Shown piece by piece: positions 9,176-17,811 of a DNA stretch of 64,000 nt; positions within the stretch are counted from its first letter, which is position 1; each line of letters starts with the position of its first letter. The notes under the pieces are model-generated. The model was not told the origin of the DNA, ran no database searches, and was given only the letters and a program-made list of their open reading frames with translations. The translations under genes and the position numbers were made by a program. The stretch spans positions 744,001 to 808,000 of the forward strand of contig CAVRBO010000001.1 of the NCBI GenBank assembly GCA_963719285.1, written 5' to 3'. This DNA is from C-114 sp963719285 (GTDB taxonomy: Bacteria > Chloroflexota > Limnocylindria > Limnocylindrales > CSP1-4).

Positions 9176-9735
9176 GCCTCGGCCTCCATCGCTCGCTCGA
9201 GCGCTCGGCGGGCTTCGTGGAGTCGCCACTTCGCCGTCCCCGTCGGGATGCCAAGGGTCCGCGCGATCTCGGCGACCGGCCGCTCATCGACGTGGTGGAG
9301 GGCCAGGATCGCCCGGTCGTCGGGTCGCAGACGGTCGAAGGCGCGCCCGATCGCGTCCTTCTCGGCCACATCGTCGATCTCGCTTCGGTCGCCGCGGGCA
9401 GGCCCCTGGTCGCGTCCGGGCATTGGATCCCCGTCGGTCGAGAGCGGGTCCACCCGGACCTCGCGCAGCCGGACGCGATGGCGGCGGGCCATCCGGGCTG
9501 CATTCGCGACGATCCGGTTGAGCCAGCCGTCGAATGCCGCTGCATCCCGGAGCCTGGGCAGCTGGCGCCACGCCGCCACGAACGCGTCCTGAGTAGCGTC
9601 CGCCGCGTCCGCGTCGTTGAGGAGGATCGACCAGGCGAGGCGGTAGCATCGGTCGAGCCGCGTCGCGACAAGGGTGTCGAAGGCCGTGACATCCCCGAGG
9701 CGGGCGCGGCGGACCAGCGCGTCGTCCGGCGACAT
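9172..9735 (-). CDS. ECF RNA polymerase sigma factor
   Basis: 187 residues from ATG 9735, chosen because AGGA sits 7 nt upstream; ATG 9774 and 9792 are in-frame alternatives. Region 2 runs from ALVRRARLGDVTAFD to AADATQDAFVAAWRQLPRLRD, including the core-binding and -10 recognition helices. A charged linker follows, then region 4 with the helix-turn-helix PVAEIARTLGIPTGTAKWRLHEARRA. It directs RNA polymerase to alternative promoters. The downstream Kelch membrane gene overlaps by 4 bp, the usual arrangement for a sigma factor and its anti-sigma regulator. The regulon and the signal are not known. Confidence 0.9.
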   Translation of the reverse strand: MSPDDALVRRARLGDVTAFDTLVATRLDRCYRLAWSILLNDADAADATQDAFVAAWRQLPRLRDAAAFDGWLNRIVANAARMARRHRVRLREVRVDPLSTDGDPMPGRDQGPARGDRSEIDDVAEKDAIGRAFDRLRPDDRAILALHHVDERPVAEIARTLGIPTGTAKWRLHEARRALERAMEAEA

Positions 9736-9879
9736 CGTCGCGTCCTGTGCCGCTCTAACGGTCTCCACGGACATCCCTCGGTCGTGCCGCACTCAGTGTG
9801 GCCTCACCCGTCCAGATGCCGCCCGGCTGCTGCCGGTTGGGTCGTGCGGGCCGTTCCGCGGGAAGTTCCGACGAGCTTC

Positions 9880-10110
9880 GAGAATCCCGAACCATCCGTG
9901 CCGGGGATGGTCGAGGCGCTGAGCTTCACGATGCCCGACGTGAATCACGTGTTTCGCCGCCGCCACCGGGTCGTGGTCCACGTGCAGGGCACGCGGTTTC
10001 CCGTTGTCGATCGCAATCCACAGACCTTCGTCGAGATCCCGTCCGCGAAACCTGGGGACTACCGGGCCGCGACGCAACGCGTGGTGCGGTCCCTCACGCA
10101 GCCGTCATGA
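9880..10110 (+). pseudogene. Relic of an S15/CocE-type peptidase (C-terminal end only)
   Basis: The frame ending at TGA 10108-10110 encodes about 75 residues containing FTMPDVNHVFRRRHR, VVVHVQGTRFPVVDRNPQTF and AATQRVVRS. This is the very conserved end of the X-Pro dipeptidyl-peptidase/CocE-NonD hydrolase family, in which this jelly-roll domain follows the alpha/beta hydrolase. The catalytic domain is absent: upstream lies the sigma factor gene on the other strand. It is therefore a decayed fragment of a gene of roughly 600 residues, left by a deletion or rearrangement. Known: the family motif. Inferred: loss of function. Confidence 0.7.
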
Positions 10111-10405
10111 TCGAGGTATCCCCCCGCCGACGCTCGAGGACGCCATCACGGGGTAGCTCGCCGACGGGCAACTCCCGGCCCCGATCGGCAAATGGGCGCC
10201 GCGTCAGCCTGTATGTTCTGGATCGCGACCGGTTCTGGGAAGGTCGGCGTCACGATCCCGCTATTTCGTTCGTGAACTCCCACCTATTGACAGGTGGAGC
10301 TGCGAAAGTCATTCGGCCCGAGGGTCGTCACCAGGAGTCGATGGTGGCCCGATGCCCGGAGCCGAGTCGGCGGATCAGAGGTCCGGCCGAACGGACGGCC
10401 CGCGG
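10111..10405. other. Gene-free stretch after the peptidase relic
   Basis: About 295 bp of lower coding character with stops in most frames. Neither strand gives a protein that resembles anything I know. It is probably decayed DNA left with the neighbouring peptidase relic. Confidence 0.4.
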
Positions 10406-11088
10406 TCAGGATCGATCGAGAAGCTGACGGATCGCAGTGCCGGCGTTCGGCACCTCTTCACCGTGTGCGAACAGGATCCGGCCAGGCTCGAGGTCGGCCA
10501 GCGCCGCAACGACCGCCGGTTGAGTCCCGAGTCCGCTGTGAAGGCTGATGGCCCGAAGTCGAGGCCACCATCCGTGCTGCCAACAACGTCCCCGATCAGG
10601 AGAAGCGCCGCCGCTTCCTGCAGCAAGCTCAGGTGACCAGGCGTGTGCCCTGGCGTGTGCAGGACGCGCAGGTCGCCCACCAGGTCGCCGTCCGCGAGCG
10701 GTCGCACCGCTTTCCGACCTTCGAAAGCGATCTCACCGACATCGTCGGCACCCGCCCAGACTGTCGCTCGGGACGCGAGTTCCGCCGACTCGGCGAGTCC
10801 GCCTACGTGGTCGAAGTGGCGGTGCGTGAGTACGATGTCCGTGACATCCGACCACGTAGCGCCGACCCGTGCGATCGCGCTTCCGATGGCATCGCCACTA
10901 CCGGGCGGACCTGTGTCGACAAGCACGACCCCACCCGAACCGACGACGACGAAACACCGAACCTCGATGGTCACGGGATCCGGTCCGAGCATTCCAGCGG
11001 GAACCTGCAGATGGGTCACGACGGGTTCGATGTGCGCGGCGCTCACGCGATGAGGATAGATGGCCGGCGGGATCGATTCGCGGGCCAC
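10406..11088 (-). CDS. Metallo-beta-lactamase-fold hydrolase, frameshifted near the C-terminus
   Basis: Reading from GTG 11088, the first about 185 residues match small MBL-fold hydrolases: the metal motif THRHFDHVGG, a HTPGHTPGHLSLL histidine motif and LLIGDVVGS with the third metal aspartate. Around 10520-10532 the frame breaks. The original frame then runs into an Arg/Ser-rich tail ending at 10375, whereas the adjacent frame reads PAVVAALADLEPGRILFAHG then EEVPNAGTAIRQLLDRS and stops at 10406, which is the normal family ending. Length modulo 3 fits one lost base. Either a sequencing error or a recent mutation; the coordinates given are the repaired gene. Substrate unknown (glyoxalase II-like or lactonase-like). 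Confidence 0.75.
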
Positions 11089-11153
11089 GTCCCTGGTCGA
11101 CGTCCCGAAAGCCCTCGCGCGGCGTAGATGTTCTTCCTGACAAGGTCGTCCTC

Positions 11154-12221
11154 ATGAACGCGCTCCCGCTCCCCGTCCTTCTCGCGATCTTCGGGGCCGC
11201 AGCCACAGCCGTGTGGACGGCCGGCAGCAGGCTGGCGAGGGCGACCGACGTGCTGGATACGCGGCTCGGCCTCGGCGAGGCGTTCGGGGGGCTCGTGCTG
11301 CTCGCGATCGTCACCAACCTGCCCGAGATCGCGATCGTGGTCAGCGCTTCCCTGACCCACCAGCTGGGCATCGCCGTCGGGAACATCCTGGGCGGGATCG
11401 CCATGCAGACCGTGGTGCTGGTGCTCCTGGATGCCGTCGGACTTCCCGGCACCGTGAGCCTCAGTTATCGGGGGGCGTCGCTGCTGGTCCTGCTGGAGGC
11501 AGGCATGGTGGTGGCGGTGTTGAGCGTCACGGTCATGGGCAGCCAGCTCCCATCGAGCCTGTTGCTGTGGCGCATCGACCCGGCGGCCCTGCTGATCGTC
11601 GTGGTTTGGGTGGCGGGGCTCTTCCTCGTCCAGAGAGCCCGCAAAGGGCTGCCCTGGCACCGGCAGGGGCAGCCTCCCGATGGCCAGGAAGAACCTCGCG
11701 GCCACTCGAAGAAGGCCCGTGCGCGGCAGGCGGAGGAGCGCGGCCTGAGCACGGCCCGCGCATTCGGCGAGTTCGCGATCGGAGCGGCGGTGACCCTGGC
11801 GGCGGGCGCCCTGCTCGAACTCAGCGGCGAAGGCATCGCCAGGCAGGTCCACGTGAGCGGAGTCCTGTTCGGGTCAACGGTGCTCGCGGCTGCTACCTCG
11901 TTGCCGGAGGTCTCGACCGGGCTCGCCTCGGTCCGGATGGGCGACTACCAGTTGGCCTTCGGCGACATCTTCGGGGGCAATGCCTTCCTCCCGGTCCTGT
12001 TCCTGGTGGCCAGCCTGCTGTCTGGCCAGGCGGTCGTGGCCCAGGCGCAGGTGACGGACATCTACCTGACCGGGCTTGGCGCGCTTCTGAGCGTGGTGTA
12101 CATGTTCGGGATCGTGCTCCGGCCGTCACGGACGATCGCCCGCGTCGGCCTCGACTCAGCGCTCGTCATCTCCCTGTACCTGCTGGGGATGGCCGGCCTC
12201 GTGGCGATCGGCACCTCGTGA
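11154..12221 (+). CDS. Sodium/calcium exchanger-family membrane antiporter
   Basis: 355 residues from ATG 11154; the frame is open further upstream but that part is antisense to the MBL gene. Two halves of hydrophobic helices are split by a charged cytoplasmic loop (about residues 165-200, rich in Gln, Lys and Arg). Each half bears an alpha-repeat of the CaCA superfamily: VTNLPEIAIVVSASLTHQLG in the first, with a counterpart TSLPEVSTGLAS followed by FGDIFGGNAF in the second; the acidic residue in LPE is the cation ligand. Family members exchange Ca2+ or other cations for Na+ or H+ across the cytoplasmic membrane. The actual ions are not predictable. Confidence 0.85.
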   Translation: MNALPLPVLLAIFGAAATAVWTAGSRLARATDVLDTRLGLGEAFGGLVLLAIVTNLPEIAIVVSASLTHQLGIAVGNILGGIAMQTVVLVLLDAVGLPGTVSLSYRGASLLVLLEAGMVVAVLSVTVMGSQLPSSLLLWRIDPAALLIVVVWVAGLFLVQRARKGLPWHRQGQPPDGQEEPRGHSKKARARQAEERGLSTARAFGEFAIGAAVTLAAGALLELSGEGIARQVHVSGVLFGSTVLAAATSLPEVSTGLASVRMGDYQLAFGDIFGGNAFLPVLFLVASLLSGQAVVAQAQVTDIYLTGLGALLSVVYMFGIVLRPSRTIARVGLDSALVISLYLLGMAGLVAIGTS

Positions 12222-12318
12222 CGACACGGGACACCCGATCGGCGCCGGCATCGTCATCGGGAGGTCCATGGGCGCCCGGTGCATCGCTCGCAGGCCTCGC
12301 CGGGCACCTGCCCGTCGG

Positions 12319-13545
12319 CTAGCGCTCGGCCAGGAGGTACGTGGTCATCGTTCCCAGGCCCTTCACATCGATGTGACGCTCCTCTAAGCCATCGTCCGCG
12401 AGGAGCTCGCGGGTGCTCGCGGCGATGTGGATCCGCCCGGGGACCCCAGATGACTCCATCCTCGCCGCAGTGTTCACCGTGTCGCCCCACAGGTCGAACA
12501 GGATCCGCCGTCGGCCGATGATCCCGCCGACGACGGGACCGCTGGCAACACCGACACGTACATCCAGGGCCAACCCGTTGGCGGATCGCCAGCCCTCGAC
12601 CTCGGCGAGCACGGCACGGGCGAACGCGATCGCGATGGCAGCGTGATCGATCCGAGCCAGGGGCGCCCCGGCGCACGCCATGTAGGCGTCGCCGACCGTC
12701 TTGATCTTCTCGACCCCGACCCGCGCCGCGACGGCGTCGAAGCGGGTGAAGAGGTCGTCCAGCAGCGCGACGACGCGAGCCGGATCGGTCCGTTGCGCCC
12801 ATGGTGTGAAGCCGACGATGTCGATGAAGACGACCGTCGTCGACGGATAGGACTCGGCGATCCGGTCCTCACCGTGCCTCAGGCGGGCGGCGATGGACGC
12901 CGGGATCGCGTTGGTCAGAAGCTCGTCGGAGCGCGCCTCGGCGGTCCGCCGACGGATGTCGACATAGCGCAGCAGCAGGAAGGTGATCGTCAACGGGATG
13001 CCGACGCCCTGGAGATAGAACAGAAGCTGGAGCTCGTAGCGCGGCGGACTGATCCATCCGCCCACGAGCGGGTCGATCGCGACCGCCCCGAACAGCGTCG
13101 CCAGGAAGACGAGGAACCACGGCGTCGCCCGCTTCGGCCCGAGCGCGAGGAGCGCGTAGGCAGGGACCAGGAATGCCCAGACGAGGCCGGGTGTATGGGT
13201 CACTCCTCCCGCCAGGACGGTCGCGACGATGACGAAGACCGGCCCGCAACCGATCAGGAAGTAGACGTACCGCTCGAATCGCTTCGAGCGGGCGAGCATC
13301 ACCAGGTTCGCGACGCTCGAGACCGACAGCGCGAGCACGAGCGCCCAGCCGATGGCCGGTGTCGGGGTCGCCAGAGGCAGGCTCAGCGGGGCGACGATCG
13401 TCGCGCAGCCGGCGACGACGCCGACTCGCTTCCGAAGACGAGCATCGTCGTCGTCGGCCGGGACGTCGGCGATCGAGACCAGCCGTCCGACGAGGCGCCG
13501 GACGGGCTGACGGTTCGTATCCGGCCCATCGTTCGATCGTGTCAT
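12319..13545 (-). CDS. Membrane-bound class III adenylate/guanylate cyclase
   Basis: 408 residues. The N-terminal half has about six membrane helices (residues 40-190) in the style of CHASE-less integral cyclases, followed by the usual linker LLTNAIPASIAARLRHGEDR. The C-terminal catalytic domain shows the metal site VVFIDIVGFTPWA, the substrate segment VEKIKTVGDAYMACAG with the base-specifying Lys, and the transition-state Asn and Arg in WGDTVNTAARMESSG, so it is complete and probably active. It makes cAMP (less likely cGMP) at the membrane. It is divergent from the zincin gene, with about 75 bp between starts. Confidence 0.9.
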   Translation of the reverse strand: MTRSNDGPDTNRQPVRRLVGRLVSIADVPADDDDARLRKRVGVVAGCATIVAPLSLPLATPTPAIGWALVLALSVSSVANLVMLARSKRFERYVYFLIGCGPVFVIVATVLAGGVTHTPGLVWAFLVPAYALLALGPKRATPWFLVFLATLFGAVAIDPLVGGWISPPRYELQLLFYLQGVGIPLTITFLLLRYVDIRRRTAEARSDELLTNAIPASIAARLRHGEDRIAESYPSTTVVFIDIVGFTPWAQRTDPARVVALLDDLFTRFDAVAARVGVEKIKTVGDAYMACAGAPLARIDHAAIAIAFARAVLAEVEGWRSANGLALDVRVGVASGPVVGGIIGRRRILFDLWGDTVNTAARMESSGVPGRIHIAASTRELLADDGLEERHIDVKGLGTMTTYLLAER

Positions 13546-13620
13546 CCGATCACGAGCAGAGGATGAGGCAGGCTGGGCCGCCGCTCAAGCCGCCGGCTCT
13601 CACGGCGGTATCGTGCCCTC

Positions 13621-14001
13621 ATGGACGAACGCCTCGGCCCGAACGGACAGGTCGACTTCGGCGCGATCATCGACGCTGCGATCGAGCGGCTGCCGGCCGT
13701 CTTCCTCGATCGATTGGGCTCCGTGGCGATCACCGTGGAGGATGAGCCGACGCCCAGGCAACTCGCTTCGGTCCATGCCACCGGCCTGTACGGCCTGTAC
13801 GAGGGCGTGCCGCGCACGCGCTGGGGAGCGGACGCGGCGGCGGTCTCGAGCCGGATCACGCTCTTCGCGGGACCTCTCGCCCGAGCGCATCCGGATCCGG
13901 CCGGGCTCGAGAATGCGATCGTCGAGACGCTGTACCACGAGATCGCCCACCACTTCGGCATCGACGACGCGCGATTGCTCGAGCTCGCCCGGCATCGCTG
14001 A
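13621..14001 (+). CDS. Minimal zincin-like metallopeptidase family protein
   Basis: 126 residues with the zinc motif HEIAHHFGID, H106-E107-x-x-H110, near the C-terminus, and the family segment TGLYGLYEGVPRTRWG (about 54-69). This is the small, single-domain metallopeptidase family of about 115-130 residues (minimal zincins), found as lone cytoplasmic proteins. The motif is intact, so a catalytic role is plausible, but no substrate is established that I know of. It starts 75 bp from the divergent cyclase gene. Confidence 0.8.
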   Translation: MDERLGPNGQVDFGAIIDAAIERLPAVFLDRLGSVAITVEDEPTPRQLASVHATGLYGLYEGVPRTRWGADAAAVSSRITLFAGPLARAHPDPAGLENAIVETLYHEIAHHFGIDDARLLELARHR

Positions 14002-14015
14002 CGCGAGCCCGGACC

Positions 14016-14813
14016 CTACGGCATCGTCGGACCCAGGAGCGAGCGCGTCGCCGGAGCGATCCGACCGACCCACAGCCCGTACTGGCGGCCCGACGGATGG
14101 AGCCCGTCGCGGGCGACGAGGGTCCCGTCGGTGGCGGCGGCCTGCGAGAGGTCGAAGACATCGACGACGCCGATCCCGAGCGAGCGTCCATCCTGGACGA
14201 GGATCTGGTTGAACCGCCGGATCGCCGCACGGTTCTTGGCCGGATCGCCGTAGTCCGCGCCGGCCGGAGTGACCGTGTAGTCGGGCGTCGTCACGAGGAG
14301 GATCCTCCCGGCCGGTACGCGCACACGCAGGGCGGTGAGGATCTGCCCGAGCCGCTCGCGATACGTCGCCTCGGGCACGCCCTGGACGACGTCGTTCACC
14401 CCGATCTGGAGGGTGATGAAGTCCGGCGCGTACGCCTCGAGGCGGGGCAGCTCGACCGCGATGACGTCGGCCGTCGTGAACCCGTTCACACCGAGGTTGG
14501 CGACGAGCTCGAGGGGTCCGCGGCCGCCGCCGAGAGCCGCGACGAGCTGGTTCGGCCAGCGCTCCGACTCGTCCACGGAGGTCCCGATCGTGTACGAGTC
14601 GCCCAGCGCGACGTAGCGGAGCGCGGAGCGGGGCGAACCGGGCGAAGGGGACGCTGTGGCGGCCGTGGCACTCAACGTGGGCAGGGCTGGACCGGGCGCG
14701 TCGGGCGTGTTGGGCGTCGGCGCCGCGCACGCCACGACAAGCACGATCGCGAGGCCAGGGACGATCGCCTGGATGGCCCGCACGACTCGCTTCGCGGCAG
14801 TGGAACCATGCAC
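14016..14813 (-). CDS. Lipoprotein SGNH/GDSL hydrolase
   Basis: 265 residues from GTG 14813, preferred because GGAGGGAGG lies 5 nt upstream; the frame stays open to 14909. A signal peptide ends in LVVAC with lipidated Cys29, then a Thr/Ser/Pro-rich spacer. The SGNH hydrolase blocks follow: GDSYTIG (block I, nucleophilic Ser), LGVNGFTT (Gly block), IGVNDVVQG (Asn block) and DGLHPSG (block V, Asp and His). This is an ester-cleaving enzyme anchored on the outer face of the membrane. Its substrate (lipid, acetylated glycan or other) is unknown. It is divergent from the BMP importer operon. Confidence 0.85.
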   Translation of the reverse strand: MHGSTAAKRVVRAIQAIVPGLAIVLVVACAAPTPNTPDAPGPALPTLSATAATASPSPGSPRSALRYVALGDSYTIGTSVDESERWPNQLVAALGGGRGPLELVANLGVNGFTTADVIAVELPRLEAYAPDFITLQIGVNDVVQGVPEATYRERLGQILTALRVRVPAGRILLVTTPDYTVTPAGADYGDPAKNRAAIRRFNQILVQDGRSLGIGVVDVFDLSQAAATDGTLVARDGLHPSGRQYGLWVGRIAPATRSLLGPTMP

Positions 14814-14938
14814 GGCGCCTCCCTCCGGCGGTCGTCCAGGCACAGGGCCAGCGGGCCGCCGCGCGCAGTGTCGCACCAACGCTCGACAGCGCCTACACTG
14901 CATCGGCACCGTGGGCCACCATGGCCACGGATTGCCGG

Positions 14939-14967
14939 TTGCCCGGCCGCTGGCCCGTCGCTACGAT
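14939..14967 (+). promoter_or_regulatory. Candidate promoter for the nucleoside importer operon
   Basis: A -35-like TTGCCC at 14939-14944 and a -10-like TACGAT at 14962-14967 are 17 bp apart, about 100 bp before the BMP lipoprotein start. The spacing is optimal and TACGAT is also the -10 seen before groES in this window. No operator is evident. Confidence 0.45.
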
Positions 14968-15067
14968 GCGGACCAACGGTGCCCGGCGTCGCCGGCCCGA
15001 ATCTCGTCGAGTCTCCGCTGGCGACCGCGCCCGCAGCCCATGTGCTCGACACGTTGGAGGAGAAAGC

Positions 15068-16154
15068 ATGCGCACCCGCTCCCTGGTGGTCGCCCTGTTC
15101 GCGACCATGAGCATCGTCCTGACGGCTTGTGGGACGTCCGCCACGCCGGCGCCTTCGGGGCCTGCGGCACTCAAGGTCGGCATGGTCACGGACGTCGGCA
15201 CCCTCGACGACAAGTCGTTCAACGAGGCGTCGTGGAAGGGCACCCAGGACGGCGCCGCGGCGATCGGCTCGACGGCCACGAACATCGTGACGAAGACGCC
15301 GGCCGACTACGCGACGAACATCCAGTCCTTCGTGGACCAGAAGTACGACGTCATCGTGACCGTCGGCTTCGCGATGGGGGACGCGACGCTCAAGGCGGCG
15401 CAGGCGAACCCCAGCGTCAAGTTCATCGGCGTCGACCAGTTCATCTGCGTCCCCAAGGACGCCAATGACAAGACCTGCGCGGGGCCGATCCCGGCCAACT
15501 ACCAGGGGCTCGTCTTCACGGAGGCCCAGGCCGGCTACCTCGTCGGAATCGTCGCGGCGACGCTCAGCAAGACCGGCGTCATCGGCGCGGTCGGCGGCAT
15601 CAATACCGATCCCGCCGGTCGTGTCGTACATCAAGGGCTACGAGAACGGCGCCAAGTCCATCAACCCGAACATCAACGTCCTCGAGCAGTACGTCTCGAC
15701 CGACATCACGAAGGCGTTCAACGACCCGACCACGGGCAAGACGATCGCCCAGCAGATGATCGGCCAGAAGGCCGACTGGATCTTCCAGGTGGCGGGTGGC
15801 TCCGGCGCGGGCGCGCTCGAGGCCGCGTGCGCGGCCCCGAACACCTACGGCATCGGCGTCGATGTCGACCAGGCCCCGTCCTTCCCCAACCTCAAGTGCG
15901 TCGTGACGAGCGCTGAGAAGCACCTCGCGCTCGCCGTCTCGTCGGCGATCCAGCGGATCAAGGCCGGCACCGACAAGGGCAGCAACATCGTCAACGATGC
16001 CAAGTCCGACCCGGTCGGCATCGGCATCTCCGACTTCCACGACCTCAAGTCGATGATGACCACCGATCTCCAGGCGAAGATCGATGCGGCCCTCGCCGGC
16101 CTGAAGGACGGGTCGGTCGATCCGTGCAAGCCGGTGGCCTGCGACAAGCCGTAG
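15068..16154 (+). CDS. BMP-family nucleoside-binding lipoprotein, one frameshift
   Basis: ATG 15068 follows GGAGGAG. The signal peptide ends TACGTSA with lipidated Cys21. The first half (VGMVTDVGTLDDKSFNEASW through LVGIVAATLSKTGVIGAVGG) is in one frame; from about 15603 the protein continues in the next frame as IPPVVSYIKGYENGAKSINP to the end DPCKPVACDKP. The two parts join seamlessly in the family pattern (GGI...PPVVSYIKGYENG), and the total length modulo 3 fits one inserted base within 15601-15612. Family members (BmpA, RnsB-like, PnrA) bind purine nucleosides and feed the ATPase and permeases encoded next. The break is probably a sequence error; about 361 residues when repaired. Confidence 0.88.
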
Positions 16155-16245
16155 GACACCCGGTCTCCACGACAGGCTCCACGAGCGGGTCGGCTCCGGC
16201 CGGCCCGCTCGTCGTCATCCAGGCCCGTCCCTGAGGGGTCCCGAC

Positions 16246-17811
16246 ATGGCGGACGGCAAGCCGGCAGCGGTGCCGGCGCTCGAGATGCGGGGGATCACGA
16301 AGCGCTATCCCGGCGTCCTCGCGAACGACCACATCAGCCTCGACCTGCGCCCCGGCGAGATCCACGCGCTGCTCGGCGAGAACGGCGCCGGCAAGTCCAC
16401 GCTCATGAACGTCCTGTACGGGCTGGCCGAGCCGGACGAGGGTGAGATCCTGCTCGACGGGGTGCCCGTGACGATCCACGGCCCGTCGGACGCGATCGCC
16501 CGCGGGATCAGCATGGTCCACCAGCATTTCATGCTCGTGCCGGTGCTCACCGTCGCCGAGAACATCCTCCTCGGCGCGGAGACGATGGCCAACCCGATCT
16601 TCCTCGATCGGAAGGAGGCCCACCGGCGCATCGTCGAACTCGGAACGCGGTTCGGCTTCGAGATCGACCCCGAGGCGAAGATCGAGTCGCTGTCCGTCGG
16701 CTGGCAGCAGCGGGTCGAGATCCTCAAGGCCCTCTACCGCCAGGCGCGGATCCTCGTCCTGGACGAGCCCACCGCCGTCCTGACGCCCCAGGAGACGGCC
16801 GAGATCTTCGCCGTCCTCCGGCGCCTCGCCGCCGAGGGCCACAGCATCGTGTTCATCAGCCACAAGCTGTACGAGGTCCTCGAGATCGCCGACCGGATCA
16901 CGGTCATCCGGCGGGGCAAGGTCGTCGGCGAACGCCTGCCGGGCGAGACGAACGAGGACGACCTGGCCGCGTTGATGGTGGGCCGGGAGGTCGAGCTCAC
17001 GGTCGACCGGGGCGAGTCCCATCCGGGCGGCGCCGTGCTCGAGATCCGCGACCTTCGGGTCAACGACGACCGCCGCCGGGAAGCCGTCCGGGGCGTGGAC
17101 CTGGACGTTCGTGCCGGCGAGATCCTCGGCATCGCCGGCGTCGCGGGCAACGGCCAGGATGAGCTGGTCGAGGCGATCACCGGCCTGCGCAAGCCGACGG
17201 GCGGGACGATCACCCTCGCCGGCCGGGACGTCACGACCGACCGGCCCCGCGAGATGAACGAGGCGGGCCTCCGGTTCGTGCCGGGCGACCGCCACCGGTT
17301 CGGGCTCGTCCTCGCCTTCCCCGTCGACGACAACCTCGTGCTCACGAGCTACTACCGTCCGCCGTACTCGAAAGGCTGGGTGCGCGACCAGGCCGCGATC
17401 GACGAATCGGCGCGCCAGGCGATCGCCGAGTTCGACATCCGGACGCCATCCGAGCAGGTCCCGGCAAGCACGCTGTCCGGGGGCAACCAGCAGAAGATCA
17501 TCGTCGCCCGCGAGTTCAGCGGTGAGCCGAAGCTGCTTGTCCTCGACCAGCCGACGCGCGGCCTGGACGTCGGCAGCATCGAGTTCATCCACCGCCAGGC
17601 GATCGCCCGGCGCGATTCGGGGACGGCGATCCTGCTCGTCTCGGCCGAGCTCGACGAGGTCCTCGAGCTGTCGGACCGGATCGCCGTCATGTATCGCGGC
17701 GAGATCGTCGCCATCCGGGACGGGCGGGCTGCGAACAAGGAGGAGATCGGCCTCCTCATGGCGACGGGCGGGCGTGATGTGGCGGCCACCGCCACGGAGA
17801 CCGTCGCGTGA
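16246..17811 (+). CDS. Nucleoside ABC transporter ATPase (double ABC domain)
   Basis: 521 residues with two ABC domains fused, as in NupO/YufO and sugar-type ATPases. Domain 1 has Walker A GENGAGKST (K50), a degenerate signature LSVGWQQRVEIL and Walker B ILVLDEPTAVLTPQE. Domain 2 has the usual defective Walker A-like GVAGNGQDELVEAI and the normal signature LSGGNQQKIIVAREF with LLVLDQPTRGLDVGS. It energises uptake by the two permeases that follow. Its stop overlaps the next start as GTGA, so the genes are translationally coupled. Confidence 0.93.
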   Translation: MADGKPAAVPALEMRGITKRYPGVLANDHISLDLRPGEIHALLGENGAGKSTLMNVLYGLAEPDEGEILLDGVPVTIHGPSDAIARGISMVHQHFMLVPVLTVAENILLGAETMANPIFLDRKEAHRRIVELGTRFGFEIDPEAKIESLSVGWQQRVEILKALYRQARILVLDEPTAVLTPQETAEIFAVLRRLAAEGHSIVFISHKLYEVLEIADRITVIRRGKVVGERLPGETNEDDLAALMVGREVELTVDRGESHPGGAVLEIRDLRVNDDRRREAVRGVDLDVRAGEILGIAGVAGNGQDELVEAITGLRKPTGGTITLAGRDVTTDRPREMNEAGLRFVPGDRHRFGLVLAFPVDDNLVLTSYYRPPYSKGWVRDQAAIDESARQAIAEFDIRTPSEQVPASTLSGGNQQKIIVAREFSGEPKLLVLDQPTRGLDVGSIEFIHRQAIARRDSGTAILLVSAELDEVLELSDRIAVMYRGEIVAIRDGRAANKEEIGLLMATGGRDVAATATETVA

